Shown: piece after piece, positions 27,952 through 37,109 of the stretch
Layout of the letters: each line of letters starts with the position of its first letter
Numbering within the stretch: the stretch's first letter is position 1
Origin: an uncultured Acidovorax sp.
Lineage (GTDB): Bacteria; Pseudomonadota; Gammaproteobacteria; Burkholderiales; Burkholderiaceae_C
Direction of reading: 5' to 3'
DNA: 64,000 bases
Assembly: GCA_913774625.1 (NCBI GenBank)
Contig: CAJYHL010000072.1
Coordinates: forward strand, 1 to 64,000
Notes under the pieces: model-generated
The model's database searches: none
The model's input: the letters and a program-made list of their open reading frames with translations, nothing else
Told to the model about the DNA's origin: nothing
Made by a program: the position numbers and the translations under genes

Positions 27952-29373
27952 ATGCACAGCCCTCCGCCCCCCGCCCGCGCAGCAGATGCCGATGCATCCA
28001 CCGCCGCTGCTGCCGCCGCCGCGCCTTCGCTGCCCCCGCTGTCGCAGGCCTGGCGCTTCTGGCTCAAGCTCGGCTGCATCAGCTTCGGCGGGCCGGCCGG
28101 GCAGATCGCGCTGATGCACGAGGAGCTGGTGGAGCGGCGGCGCTGGATCTCGGAGCGGCGCTTCCTGCATGCGCTCAACTACTGCATGCTGCTGCCCGGC
28201 CCCGAGGCGCAGCAGCTCGCCACCTACATCGGCTGGCTGCTGCACCGCACCCGGGGCGGCATCGTGGCCGGGGCGCTGTTCGTGCTGCCGTCGCTGGCGC
28301 TGCTCATCGGTCTGTCGTGGCTGTACATGGCGCATGGCGACGTGCCGCTCATCGCGGGCGTGTTCTACGGCATCAAGCCCGCCGTCACCGCGCTGGTGGT
28401 GCAGGCCGCATGGCGCGTGGGCGGACGCACGCTGAAGAACGGCTGGCTCTGGGCCATCGCGGTGGCCGCCTTCGTGGCCCTCTTCGCGCTGCAGCTGCCG
28501 TTCCCGCTCATCGTGCTGGGCGCAGCGCTGGCCGGGCACCTGGGCGGGCGCCTCGCGCCGCAGTCCTTCCTGGCAGGCACCCGCGGCGGCGCACACGGCG
28601 GTGCGGGGCAAAGCGCCGCCAAGGCGCCGCCCGCCCTCATCGACGACGACACGCCCACGCCGCCCCACGCGCGCTTCGGCTGGCCCCGCTTTCGCGCCGT
28701 GCTGCTGGCCGGCTGCGGCCTGTGGCTTGGGGCCATGGGCGCGCTGGTGGCGCTGCAGGGCTGGCAGAGCGCGCTGGCCCAGATGGGCTGGTTCTTCACC
28801 AAGGCCGCGCTGCTGACTTTCGGCGGCGCCTACGCCGTGCTGCCCTACGTCTACCAGGGCGCGGTGGAGCACTTCCACTGGCTCACGGCCACGCAGATGA
28901 TGGACGGGCTGGCGCTGGGCGAGAGCACGCCCGGCCCGCTCATCATGGTGGTGGCCTTCGTGGCCTACGTGGGCGGCTGGACGCAAGCGCCCTTCGGCCC
29001 CGGTGCGCTGCCGCTGGCCGGCGCCGTGGCCGCCATGGTGGTGACCTTCTTCACCTTCCTGCCCTCGTTCGTGTTCATCCTGCTGGGCGGGCCCTTCATC
29101 GAATCCACGCACGGCCAGCTGCGCTTCACTGCGCCGCTCACCGCCATCACCGCCGCCGTGGTGGGCGTGATCGTCAACCTGGCCGTGTTCTTCGCCTGGC
29201 ACGTGCTCTGGCCCCAGGGCCTGGCCGGGCGCTTCGACGCGGCCAGTGCCGTCATCGGCGTGCTGGCCGGCGTGGCGCTGATGCGGCTGAAGTGGGGCGT
29301 GCTGCCGGTGCTGGCGCTGGCGGGGCTGGCTGGCGCGGGCTGGCGGATGCTGCTGCCGGCGGCGGGGGGCTGA
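27952..29373 (+). CDS. chrA: Chromate transporter (two-domain ChrA)
   Basis: A 473-residue membrane protein with two homologous CHR domains. Domain 1 has FWLKLGCISFGGPAGQIALM and LNYCMLLPGPEAQQLATYIG; domain 2 has FFTKAALLTFGGAYAVLPYV and LALGESTPGPLIMVVAFVAY. The FGGP and PGP motifs are the family signature. ChrA exports chromate, driven by the proton gradient. Start 27952 (MHSPPPPARA) has a nearby AGGAA; in-frame ATGs at 27910 and 27853 would add Pro-rich residues. No chrB regulator is adjacent. The last 122 bases overlap the convergent LysR gene. Confidence 0.88.
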   Translation: MHSPPPPARAADADASTAAAAAAAPSLPPLSQAWRFWLKLGCISFGGPAGQIALMHEELVERRRWISERRFLHALNYCMLLPGPEAQQLATYIGWLLHRTRGGIVAGALFVLPSLALLIGLSWLYMAHGDVPLIAGVFYGIKPAVTALVVQAAWRVGGRTLKNGWLWAIAVAAFVALFALQLPFPLIVLGAALAGHLGGRLAPQSFLAGTRGGAHGGAGQSAAKAPPALIDDDTPTPPHARFGWPRFRAVLLAGCGLWLGAMGALVALQGWQSALAQMGWFFTKAALLTFGGAYAVLPYVYQGAVEHFHWLTATQMMDGLALGESTPGPLIMVVAFVAYVGGWTQAPFGPGALPLAGAVAAMVVTFFTFLPSFVFILLGGPFIESTHGQLRFTAPLTAITAAVVGVIVNLAVFFAWHVLWPQGLAGRFDAASAVIGVLAGVALMRLKWGVLPVLALAGLAGAGWRMLLPAAGG

Positions 29374-30268
29374 CGGCCCCGGCGGCGGCGGCACCCGCCG
29401 CCGGCCGCAGCCGTGCCACGAATTCCCGCGCAGCCGCGCTGCGCGACGCGCCCCGGCGCCACAGCACGCCCGCGCGGCGCACGGTGGCCGGGTCCGTCAG
29501 CGCGATGGCGCGCATGCCCGGGCCGGCCTGGCCGGCGGCGCGCTCAGCCGCGATGGTGGCCAGCGGGCCGCTGCGGCAGGCATGCAGCAGCGCGTCCACC
29601 GACTCCATCTCCACCCGCACCGTGGGCGCGATGCCGGCCTGCGCGAACGCCGCGTCGATCATGCGGCGCGTGGCAAAGCTCTGCGGCAGCAGCGCCAGCG
29701 GAACGCCGGCCAGCTCGCGCAGGCGCAGGCTGCGGCGGCGCGCCAGCGGGTGGGCAGCATGCACCACCAGCTGCAGGCGCTCGTCGAAGAGCGGCTCGGC
29801 CTCGATCTCTTCCCGCTGCGCGGGGTGGAAGGAAATACCCACGTCCAGCCGGCCGGCGATCAGCTGCTCTTCGATGGGGCCGCCGCGCAGGTCGCGCACC
29901 ACCACCTGCACGCCGGGGTAATCCGCGCTGAAGGCGGCCACCGCATCGGGCACCAGGTGCGTGAGGAAGGTGGGGATCACGCCCACGGTGAGCGTGCCCG
30001 CCTGCAGCCCCGCCATGTCGGCCAGCGCCATGCGGCCGGCCTCCAGCTCCTGCAGCGCACGCGCAGCGTGGCTGCGGAACGCGATGCCTGCCTGCGAGAG
30101 CTTGAGCCCGCGCCCCAGCCGGTCGAAGAGCGGCAGGCCCAGTTCGGCCTCCAGCTGCCGCAGGCCGTGCGACAGCGTGGACTGGGTGACGAAAAGCGCG
30201 TCGGCCGACTGCGTGAGGTGCTCGGTCTCGGCCACGCTCAGGAAATAGCGCAGCTGGCGCAGTTCCAT
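29252..30268 (-). CDS. LysR-family regulator (CynR-like)
   Basis: A 338-residue LysR protein: helix-turn-helix LRYFLSVAETEHLTQSADAL with VTQSTLSHGLRQLEAELGL, then an effector domain (LTVGVIPTFLTHLVPDAV...). It resembles CynR/CbbR-like members. From about residue 290 the tail is a low-complexity Ala/Pro run that overlaps the 3' end of chrA on the other strand, so the true end of the ancestral protein may have been lost. It is divergent from the cycloisomerase gene with 110 bases between starts and probably controls that pathway. Confidence 0.87.
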   Translation of the reverse strand: MELRQLRYFLSVAETEHLTQSADALFVTQSTLSHGLRQLEAELGLPLFDRLGRGLKLSQAGIAFRSHAARALQELEAGRMALADMAGLQAGTLTVGVIPTFLTHLVPDAVAAFSADYPGVQVVVRDLRGGPIEEQLIAGRLDVGISFHPAQREEIEAEPLFDERLQLVVHAAHPLARRRSLRLRELAGVPLALLPQSFATRRMIDAAFAQAGIAPTVRVEMESVDALLHACRSGPLATIAAERAAGQAGPGMRAIALTDPATVRRAGVLWRRGASRSAAAREFVARLRPAAGAAAAGAVSPPPPAAASASPRQPAPPAPAPAARPTSAASAPRRPARR

Positions 30269-30378
30269 GGAAGCTCCCTGGCGATGGTGGTGGGTGGATC
30301 AACATTCGATGCCATCGAACGATGCATGCCATATATATCATTGGATGGCAGACGGCCCCGGGGATAAGGTCGCCCGCC

Positions 30379-31605
30379 ATGACCACCCCGCTCCCCGCCG
30401 GCCTGCGCATCGAACGCATCGAGGCGCGCATCCTCGACATTCCCACCATCCGGCCGCACAAGTTCTCGTTCGGCGCCATCCACCGCCAGAGCCCGGTGGT
30501 GGTGCAGCTGTGGCTGGCGGGCGGCGCCTGCGGCTTCGGCGAGGCGGCCACCATCGGCGGCCCCTCGTGGAACGAGGAATCGCCCGAGTCCATCCTGCAT
30601 GCCGTCACCACCTACCTGGGCCCCGCAGTGGCCGGGCAGGACGCGGGCCGCTTCGAGCAATTGCTGGCCCGCATGGACGCCGTCTGCAAGGGCAACCGCT
30701 TCGCCAAGAGCGCCGTGGAGATGGCCGCCATCGACGCCGTGGCGCGCACCGTGGGCCTGCCCGCCTGGCAGCTGCTGGGCGGCAAGCAGCGCGAGAGCCT
30801 GCCGCTGGCCTGGACGCTCGCCAGCGGCGATTCCGCCCGCGACGTGGAAGAGGCCGAACGCATGCTGGCCGCGCGCCGCCACCGCATCTTCAAGCTCAAG
30901 ATCGGCGCCCGCGCACCGCAGGACGACGTGGCCCACGTCGCCCGCATCGCGCGCGGCCTGGACGGTCGCGCCGACATGACGGTGGACATCAACCAGGCCT
31001 GGGACGGCAATACCGCGCGCCGCTACGTGCCCCAGCTGATCGACGCGGGCGTGAGCCTGATCGAGCAGCCCGTGGCGCAGTGGAACGTGGAAGCCCTGCG
31101 CCAGCTCACCGCCGGCCTGCCCGCCGGCGCGCTGTTGATGGCCGACGAAACCGTCTGCACGCCGCAGGACGCCATGCTGCTGGCGCGGCAGGGCGCCTGC
31201 CACGTGTTCTCGCTCAAGGTGGCCAAGCACGGCGGCCTGCTGCGCACCCGCGCCGTGGCGGCCGTGGCCGAGGCCGCGGACATCGGCTGGTACGGCGGCA
31301 CCATGCTGGAGACTTCGCTGGGCAGCGCGGCATCGGCCCACGTCTTCGCCACCCTGCCCGGCACGCACCACAACTGCGAGCTGTTCGGCCCGCAGCTGCT
31401 GGTGAACGACATCGTCGCCACGCCCATGGCCGTGCGCGACTTCGCGCTGCAGCTGCCCGACGGCCCGGGCTTCGGCGTGGAGGTGCTGCCCGAGGCCCTG
31501 CGCCGCTTCGACCGCGCCCGCGCGGGCCTGGCGCCCGTGCATGTGGACATGGGACGCGCTGCGGGGGCGGCGCCGGCTCCAGCCGAAGCGGCGCCGCCCG
31601 GCTGA
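30379..31605 (+). CDS. Muconate cycloisomerase-type enolase-superfamily enzyme
   Basis: A 408-residue enzyme of the muconate-lactonizing subgroup. Capping domain at about 1-135 (RIEARILDIPTIRPHKFSFG). The barrel carries the catalytic Lys pair in FKLKIG, metal ligands in DINQAW (Asp), IEQPV (Glu) and ADETV (Asp), and a second acid-base Lys in FSLKVAKHGG. Such enzymes open or close lactone rings in aromatic degradation, or epimerise similar acids. The real substrate is uncertain. The Bug-type binding protein 82 bases downstream suggests that a carboxylic acid is imported for this enzyme. The divergent LysR gene likely activates both. Confidence 0.88.
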   Translation: MTTPLPAGLRIERIEARILDIPTIRPHKFSFGAIHRQSPVVVQLWLAGGACGFGEAATIGGPSWNEESPESILHAVTTYLGPAVAGQDAGRFEQLLARMDAVCKGNRFAKSAVEMAAIDAVARTVGLPAWQLLGGKQRESLPLAWTLASGDSARDVEEAERMLAARRHRIFKLKIGARAPQDDVAHVARIARGLDGRADMTVDINQAWDGNTARRYVPQLIDAGVSLIEQPVAQWNVEALRQLTAGLPAGALLMADETVCTPQDAMLLARQGACHVFSLKVAKHGGLLRTRAVAAVAEAADIGWYGGTMLETSLGSAASAHVFATLPGTHHNCELFGPQLLVNDIVATPMAVRDFALQLPDGPGFGVEVLPEALRRFDRARAGLAPVHVDMGRAAGAAPAPAEAAPPG

Positions 31606-31687
31606 TCCCGCCCATCCCGATTCGGCCCCAGACAGATCCGCATCCAGATCCCGATCCAGATTGAAAAGAACCCAGGAGACAAAGACC

Positions 31688-32752
31688 ATGGCATCCATCG
31701 CCCTTTCACGCCCTTCCCGCAACGCCGCCACCTCCGGCCGCCGCCGTGCCCTGATGGCCCTTGCGGCCGGCGCCACGCTCGCCAGCGTGGCCGGCCTGCT
31801 GCCCGCCGGCGCCCATGCACAGCAGCCCGCTGCTGCCGATGCCGCCGCGGTGGCCGCATGGCCTGCCAAGCCCATCCGCTGGGTCGTGCCCTTCCCGCCG
31901 GGCGGCGCCATGGACGTGATCGCCCGCACCCTGGGCGAGCGCGCCGGCCGCGCCCTGGGCCAGCCCTTCGTGATCGAGAACCGCCCCGGCGCGGGCGGCA
32001 ACATCGGCGCCGACGCGGTTGCCAAGTCGCCGGCCGACGGCTACACCATCATGATCACCTCCATCGGCATGGCGACCAACAAGGCGCTCTATGCCAAGCT
32101 GAGCTACGACCCGGTGAAGGACTTCGCCCCCGTCAGCCTGCTGGCCGTGGTGCCCAACGTGCTCGTCGTGAACGCCAACAGCCCCGACAAGACGGTGGCC
32201 GACGTCATCGCGCACGCCAGGCGCGAGCCCGGCAAGCTCACCTATGCCTCGGCCGGCAACGGCACCTCCATCCACCTGGCGGGCGAGGTGTTCGCTTCCA
32301 TGGCCCAGCTCAACCTGCTGCATGTGCCCTACAAGGGCAGCGGCCCGGCCATGACCGACATGCTGGGCGGGCAGGTGGACCTGATGTTCGACAGCATCAC
32401 CTCCGCCGCTCCGCACATCCAGTCCGGCAAGCTGCGCGCCCTGGGCGTCACCAGTGCCAAACGCTCGGCCACGTTGCCGGGCGTGCCCACCATCGCCGAA
32501 GCCGGCGTGCCCGGCTACGAGGTCTCGCCCTGGTTCGCCGTCTTCGCCCCGGCCGGCACGCCCGCGCCCATCGTGCAGAAGATCAACGCGGCCCTGCTGG
32601 ACGCCATGAAGCAGCCTGAGACACAGGCCCGCTTCGCAGCCATCGGCGCCGAGCCCATCGGCAGCACGCCCGCGCAGCTGGCCGCGCACCTGGACAAGGA
32701 AATGGCGCGCTGGGGGAAGCTGATCAAGGAACGCAATATCCGGATGGATTGA
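31688..32752 (+). CDS. Bug-family (TctC-like) periplasmic solute-binding protein
   Basis: A 354-residue exported protein with a Tat-like or Sec signal (RRRALMALAAGATLASVAGLLPAGAHAQ, only part essential). The Bug fold is marked by KPIRWVVPFPPGGAMDVIAR, ENRPGAGGNIGADAVAKSP ADGYT, and LPGVPTIAEAGVPGYE. These proteins bind carboxylates and are greatly expanded in Burkholderiales. There is no tctAB membrane pair nearby, as is common for Bug proteins. Likely co-transcribed with the cycloisomerase upstream. Confidence 0.9.
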   Translation: MASIALSRPSRNAATSGRRRALMALAAGATLASVAGLLPAGAHAQQPAAADAAAVAAWPAKPIRWVVPFPPGGAMDVIARTLGERAGRALGQPFVIENRPGAGGNIGADAVAKSPADGYTIMITSIGMATNKALYAKLSYDPVKDFAPVSLLAVVPNVLVVNANSPDKTVADVIAHARREPGKLTYASAGNGTSIHLAGEVFASMAQLNLLHVPYKGSGPAMTDMLGGQVDLMFDSITSAAPHIQSGKLRALGVTSAKRSATLPGVPTIAEAGVPGYEVSPWFAVFAPAGTPAPIVQKINAALLDAMKQPETQARFAAIGAEPIGSTPAQLAAHLDKEMARWGKLIKERNIRMD

Positions 32753-32789
32753 GCAGCGGGGGAGCCGAGGCCCGGGCCGGGCCGCCCCG

Positions 32790-33023
32790 TCACGGCAGGC
32801 TCAAGTCCATGCCGAGATGCCTGGCCAGGGCGAACGTCAGCCATAACAGCACCACAAGCGCCAACAGGAAGGCGGACCCCAGCTTGGCCGCCGTGATGAG
32901 CAGCGCCCGCTTGTCCATCTTTTTCCCGCCCTGGTCGTAATGCCACTTGATGGCGAAGAACATGCACGTGCCGAACACCAGCACCTTGAAGACGATGAAG
33001 ACGACGGGGACCCAATCGATCAT
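32790..33023 (-). CDS. Small two-helix membrane protein
   Basis: A 77-residue protein with two clear transmembrane segments (VPVVFIVFKVLVFGTCMFFA and GSAFLLALVVLLWLTFALA) joined by a short charged loop (HYDQGGKKMDKR). I recognise no named family. It lies alone between a Bug receptor gene (convergent) and a divergent GntR/PdxR-like gene. Start at 33023 (MIDWVPVV). Confidence 0.65.
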   Translation of the reverse strand: MIDWVPVVFIVFKVLVFGTCMFFAIKWHYDQGGKKMDKRALLITAAKLGSAFLLALVVLLWLTFALARHLGMDLSLP

Positions 33024-33189
33024 TGCGAGATTTCCGGAACTTGCGAGCTGACGCGGTGCTTGGTGGGACGAGGAGAGGCTGAGGAGAGGCGGCAGCCCGA
33101 TCCGGGCATAGTAGGGGGAAGCAATATCCATACATCCCGGGCCGCCCCCACCGCCCATCGATTCCATCCATCCATCCATCCAGCCAGCC

Positions 33190-34557
33190 ATGCAAGACGA
33201 CCACGCGCCCCTCTGGCTGCCCCGGCTGGCGGCGCAGCGCGGGCCGCGCTTCCTGCAGATCGCCGATGCCTTGCAGGCGGCGGTGGCGGACGGGTCGCTG
33301 GCCCCGGGCGACCGGCTGCCGCCGCAGCGCCTGCTGGCGGTGCAGCTGGGCGTGGACCTCACGACCATCACGCGCGCCTACGCCGAAGCCCGTCGCCGCC
33401 ACCTGCTGGAGGGGCGCGGCGCCCGGGGCACCTATGTCGCGGCGCCGAAAGTCGAGTGGAACTCGATGCTCGACCTGAGCATGAACATCCCGCCGCCGCC
33501 CGAGGGCGTGGACTTCGGCGACCTGCTGAAGCAGGGCGTGGCGCAGGTCCTGATGCGGGCGGATGCCGAGCTGCTGATGACCTACCACCTGGGCGGCGGC
33601 AGCGATGCCGGCCGCGAGGCCGGAGCCCGGTGGCTGGCGCCCATGCTGGGCGATGTGGATGCGCGGCAGGTGGTGGTCTGCCCCGGTGCGCAAGCCGCCA
33701 TCGCCGCATCGATCCTGGCGCTGACGGAGCCCGGCGATGCCATCCTCGCGGAGCCCATGGCCTATCCCGGCTTGATGGCGGCAGCCGCTCAGTTCGGCCG
33801 GCGCATCGTGCCGGTGGAAGCGGACGCGCACGGAATGCTGCCCGACAAGCTGGAGCAGGCATGCCGGCAGCAGCAGGCCAGACTGGTCTATCTCAACCCC
33901 ACGCTGCAGAACCCGACCGCCATCACCATGCCGGAGCACCGGCGCAAGGCACTGGCCCGCATCGCGCAGCGCTGCCGGCTGCGCATCATCGAGGACGACC
34001 CCTACTGGCGGCTCGCCGACGCCCCGCCGCCGCCCATCGCTACGTTCGCTCCGGAACGGGTGACCTACCTCTCGACGCTGTCGAAATGCCTGACGCCCGG
34101 GCTGCGCGTCGCCTTCGTCCTGATGCGGGACCCGCAGGAGCGCGAACGTTTCCTGTCCGCGCTGAGGGCCTTCGCGCTGATGGCCACGCCCTTGACGGCC
34201 GCACTGGCCACGCAGTGGATCCTCGACGGGTCGGCCGCCGGGTTGATGGAAGGCGTGCGCAAGGAGGCGCGCCTGCGCCACCGGATGGCGGGGAACCTTC
34301 TGGCGGGGCGGTACAGCGGGGCCGGGGACGGCCTGCATGTGTGGCTGGAGTTGCCGGGGTATTGGAGCTCTTCGCAGCTCGTGCAGGCTACCCGGAGCGA
34401 GGGCATTGCGGTCATGCCGGCGGAGGCGTTCGCTACGGTGGGTGGAACCGTGCATGCCAATGCCATCCGGATCTCGCTGGGCGGCATCAAGGACCGTGGT
34501 CGCCTGCAGGCGGGGCTCCGGAAGCTGTCTGATCTGTTGGCGCGGCGGCCCGGGTAG
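33190..34557 (+). CDS. MocR/PdxR-type GntR regulator with aminotransferase domain
   Basis: A 455-residue protein: winged helix at about 15-75 (FLQIADALQAAVADGSLAPG, RLPPQRLLAVQLGVDLTTIT), then a fold-type I aminotransferase-like region with YLNPTLQNPTAITM, IEDDPYW and the PLP Lys in LSTLSKCLTPGLRVAF. Regulators of this type sense PLP or amino acids. Its neighbour in the divergent direction is the small membrane protein gene. The 3' end overlaps a convergent LysR gene by 71 bases. A 59-bp decayed copy of part of its winged-helix region sits about 3.8 kb downstream. Confidence 0.86.
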   Translation: MQDDHAPLWLPRLAAQRGPRFLQIADALQAAVADGSLAPGDRLPPQRLLAVQLGVDLTTITRAYAEARRRHLLEGRGARGTYVAAPKVEWNSMLDLSMNIPPPPEGVDFGDLLKQGVAQVLMRADAELLMTYHLGGGSDAGREAGARWLAPMLGDVDARQVVVCPGAQAAIAASILALTEPGDAILAEPMAYPGLMAAAAQFGRRIVPVEADAHGMLPDKLEQACRQQQARLVYLNPTLQNPTAITMPEHRRKALARIAQRCRLRIIEDDPYWRLADAPPPPIATFAPERVTYLSTLSKCLTPGLRVAFVLMRDPQERERFLSALRAFALMATPLTAALATQWILDGSAAGLMEGVRKEARLRHRMAGNLLAGRYSGAGDGLHVWLELPGYWSSSQLVQATRSEGIAVMPAEAFATVGGTVHANAIRISLGGIKDRGRLQAGLRKLSDLLARRPG

Positions 34558-35458
34558 AGCGCTGCTTTCCGCCCGCGCACACCTCCCGCACGCATTCGCG
34601 AAGCCATCGGTGCCCCGCGTCCGCATGCATCCGCGGATGCCAGATCAGCGACACGGTGAAGTCCGGCAGATCGAATGGCAGCGTGAATGTCTTCAGCCCC
34701 GCGCGCAGCCGGGCCGTGTGCGCCTCGGGCACCGTCGCCACCAGGTCGGTGTCGCGCGCGAGCGCCAGCGCGCCGGTAAAGCTGTCCACTGCCGTCACCA
34801 CGCGGCGCGAGAGGCCCAGCAGCTCCAGCGCGCCGTCCACGATGCCGTGGCGCCCGGGCCGGCGCTCCACCACGACGTGGCCGGCCCGCGCATAGCGCGC
34901 GGGAGTCACGCGTCCGCGCGCAAGTGCATGGCCCGCATGCACCACGCCCACGAAGCGGTCGCGCATCAGCGCCTGCACGCGCATCTCCGGGCCGGTGGAC
35001 TGGCCGACGACACCGGTCTCGAGATCGACGCTGCCGTCGCGCAGCGGCGCATTGTCCTTGTCGGGCTTGGGTGCGAAGCGCAGACTGACGCCGGGCGCCT
35101 CGGCAGCCACACGGGCGATCAGCGCGGCGCCGAAGTTCTCGACGAAGCCATCGCGCGTGCGCAGCGTGAACGTCCGCTCCAGCCGCGCGAGGTCCAGGCT
35201 TTCGGCAGGCCGCAGCAGTGCTTCGGCCTCGCGCAGCGCCGGACCCGATCGTTCGCGCAGTTCGATCGCGCGCGGCGTGGGCACCAGGCCACGGCCGGCG
35301 CGCACCAGCAGCGGGTCTCCGGTGGTCTCGCGCAGGCGCGCGAGCGAGCGGCTCATGGCCGACGCGCTCAGGCCCAGGCGGCGCGCAGCGCGCGCCACGT
35401 TGCCTTCGGCAAGCAGCATATCGAGCGTCACGAGCAGGTTGAGGTCGGGTCGCGTCAT
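34487..35458 (-). CDS. LysR-family transcriptional regulator
   Basis: A 323-residue regulator with the LysR helix-turn-helix (NLLVTLDMLLAEGNVARAAR, SASAMSRSLARLRETTGDPL) and an effector domain typical of the NodD/NahR-like branch (FTLRTRDGFVENFG...). Its start is 115 bases from the divergent MFS exporter gene, which it probably controls. The C-terminal 25 residues overlap the PdxR-like gene on the other strand. Confidence 0.88.
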   Translation of the reverse strand: MTRPDLNLLVTLDMLLAEGNVARAARRLGLSASAMSRSLARLRETTGDPLLVRAGRGLVPTPRAIELRERSGPALREAEALLRPAESLDLARLERTFTLRTRDGFVENFGAALIARVAAEAPGVSLRFAPKPDKDNAPLRDGSVDLETGVVGQSTGPEMRVQALMRDRFVGVVHAGHALARGRVTPARYARAGHVVVERRPGRHGIVDGALELLGLSRRVVTAVDSFTGALALARDTDLVATVPEAHTARLRAGLKTFTLPFDLPDFTVSLIWHPRMHADAGHRWLRECVREVCAGGKQRSTRAAAPTDQTASGAPPAGDHGP

Positions 35459-35572
35459 GCCGCGATCTTGTCATGGCATGGCGTCGCATGCAGCTATTCA
35501 ATGCAACTCATGCGTCTTCCGCCAGGATCTGTTCGTCCCTACGCTGCGGGCAACGATTCCGGAAAGACGCCC

Positions 35573-36979
35573 ATGAACGACAACCGACCCGCGCTCGCCG
35601 CCCTGTGCCTGACGATGCTGATGCCTTCGCTGGACACCAGCATCGCCAACGCCAGCCTGCCCGTGCTCGCCCACGCCTTCGGCGCATCGTTCGCGCAGGT
35701 GCAGTGGGTGGTGCTTGCCTACCTGCTCAGCATCACCGCGCTGATCGTCGGTGCCGGTCGGCTCGGCGACCTGCTCGGGCGCGGGCGACTGCTCGTCGCC
35801 AGCGTCGCGCTGTTCACCGTCGCCTCGCTGCTGTGCGGGCTCGCACCGACGCTCGCCACGCTGGCGGCGGCGCGCGTGCTGCAGGGCCTGGGCGCTGCGG
35901 CGATGCTGGCGCTAACCGTCGCGCTCGTCGGCGAGACGATGCCGCGCGAACGCACCGGCGCGGCAATGGGCCTGCTCGGCACGATGTCGGCCATCGGCAC
36001 GACGCTCGGGCCGTCGCTGGGCGGTCTGCTCACCACGGGCCTGGGCTGGCGCGCGATCTTTCTCGTCAACGTGCCGATCGGCCTCGTCAACCTGTGGCTG
36101 GCGTGCCGGCACCTGCCGATGGCGCGCCCTGCCGCCGCAGACACCGGACCGCGCTTCGACATTCCCGGCACCGTGCTGCTGGCCGGCACGCTCGCCGCCT
36201 ACGCGATCGCGACGACGGTCGGCCGCAGCCATGCGCTCGCGTGGATGGCCGCTGCGCTGGCCGGCGGGCTTGCGTTCGTGGCGGTCGAGGCGTGCGCCGC
36301 CGCACCGCTGGTGCGGCTCTCGATGTTCCGCGACACGGCGCTGTGCGCGGGCCTCGCGACGACGGCGCTGGTGGCGACCGTGATCGCCACCACGCTCGTG
36401 GTCGGCCCGTTCTATCTCGCCCGGGCGCTGGCGTTGCCAGCGGGTATCGTGGGCATCGTACTGTCGTGCGGCCCGATGGTGTCTGCGCTGGCGGGTGCTC
36501 CGGCGGGGCGCGTCGTCGATCGCGTCGGCGCATCTCGCATGGCGATCGCCGGCCTCGCTGCGATGGCTGCGGGCGCCCTGCTGCTGGCGCTGCTGCCCTC
36601 AAGCCTGGGCGTGACGGGATGGCTTGCCGGCATCGTGGTGACGACGGTGGGCTACGCGAGCTTCCAGGCCGCCAACAACACCGCGCTGATGCATGGCGCC
36701 GACCCAGCGCAGCGCGGTCTCGTCTCCGGACTGCTGAGTCTCGCGCGCAACCTCGGCCTCGTCACCGGTGTGGCGGCCCTGGGCGCGGTGTTCGCAGCAG
36801 CATCGTCGTCGGCCGATGTCGCGAGCGCGGGCGGGGCTGCCGTCGCGCGGGGCATGCACATCACCTTCGCGGTGGACGCCGGGCTGATGGGCACCGCACT
36901 CGCCATCGCGCTGGCCGGAGCGTGGCTGCGCCGGGGTCGCTCCTCTAGCAAGGGCGGAACGGAACGGCGCGATACGTGA
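35573..36979 (+). CDS. MFS drug exporter (EmrB/QacA-type)
   Basis: A 468-residue inner-membrane protein with about 14 transmembrane segments. Motifs: LDTSIANASLPVLAHAFG (motif D1), GRLGDLLGRGRLL (motif A), ARVLQGLGAAAM (motif B) and GLLGTMSAIGTTLGPSLGG (motif C, the antiporter signature). It probably exports a toxic compound using the proton gradient. The divergent LysR gene likely senses that compound. Start 35573 (MNDNRPALAALC) is close to a GGAAAGACGCCC ribosome-binding stretch. Confidence 0.88.
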   Translation: MNDNRPALAALCLTMLMPSLDTSIANASLPVLAHAFGASFAQVQWVVLAYLLSITALIVGAGRLGDLLGRGRLLVASVALFTVASLLCGLAPTLATLAAARVLQGLGAAAMLALTVALVGETMPRERTGAAMGLLGTMSAIGTTLGPSLGGLLTTGLGWRAIFLVNVPIGLVNLWLACRHLPMARPAAADTGPRFDIPGTVLLAGTLAAYAIATTVGRSHALAWMAAALAGGLAFVAVEACAAAPLVRLSMFRDTALCAGLATTALVATVIATTLVVGPFYLARALALPAGIVGIVLSCGPMVSALAGAPAGRVVDRVGASRMAIAGLAAMAAGALLLALLPSSLGVTGWLAGIVVTTVGYASFQAANNTALMHGADPAQRGLVSGLLSLARNLGLVTGVAALGAVFAAASSSADVASAGGAAVARGMHITFAVDAGLMGTALAIALAGAWLRRGRSSSKGGTERRDT

Positions 36980-37005
36980 GCCATCCGGGCGGCGGAACGG
37001 CCGAT

Positions 37006-37040
37006 AGGCAGGGCAGGGCAGGGCAGGGCAGGGCAGGGCG
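37006..37040. repeat. Short tandem repeat, GGGCA unit
   Basis: Six to seven head-to-tail copies of GGGCA follow the MFS exporter gene, just before a recombination junction. A slippage-prone tract; no gene reads through it. Confidence 0.85.
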
Positions 37041-37049
37041 GCTCAAGCT

Positions 37050-37108
37050 TCTTGCAAATCGCGGATGCCTTGCAGGCGGCGGTGGCAGACGGGTCCCTGG
37101 CCCCGGTA
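37050..37108 (+). pseudogene. Fragment of the PdxR-like regulator gene (winged-helix region)
   Basis: This 59-bp piece aligns with 33250-33308 (coding for FLQIADALQAAVADGSLAPG) with about five mismatches. The rest of the gene is absent. It abuts the broken end of the integron integrase, so it marks a recombination or deletion joint. The divergence shows the event is not recent. Confidence 0.7.
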
Positions 37109-37109
37109 C

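Noticed and set aside
37006-37040. GGGCA repeats as a CRISPR-like or iteron array
   Set aside because: Units of five bases without spacers and no replication genes nearby; a simple slippage tract.
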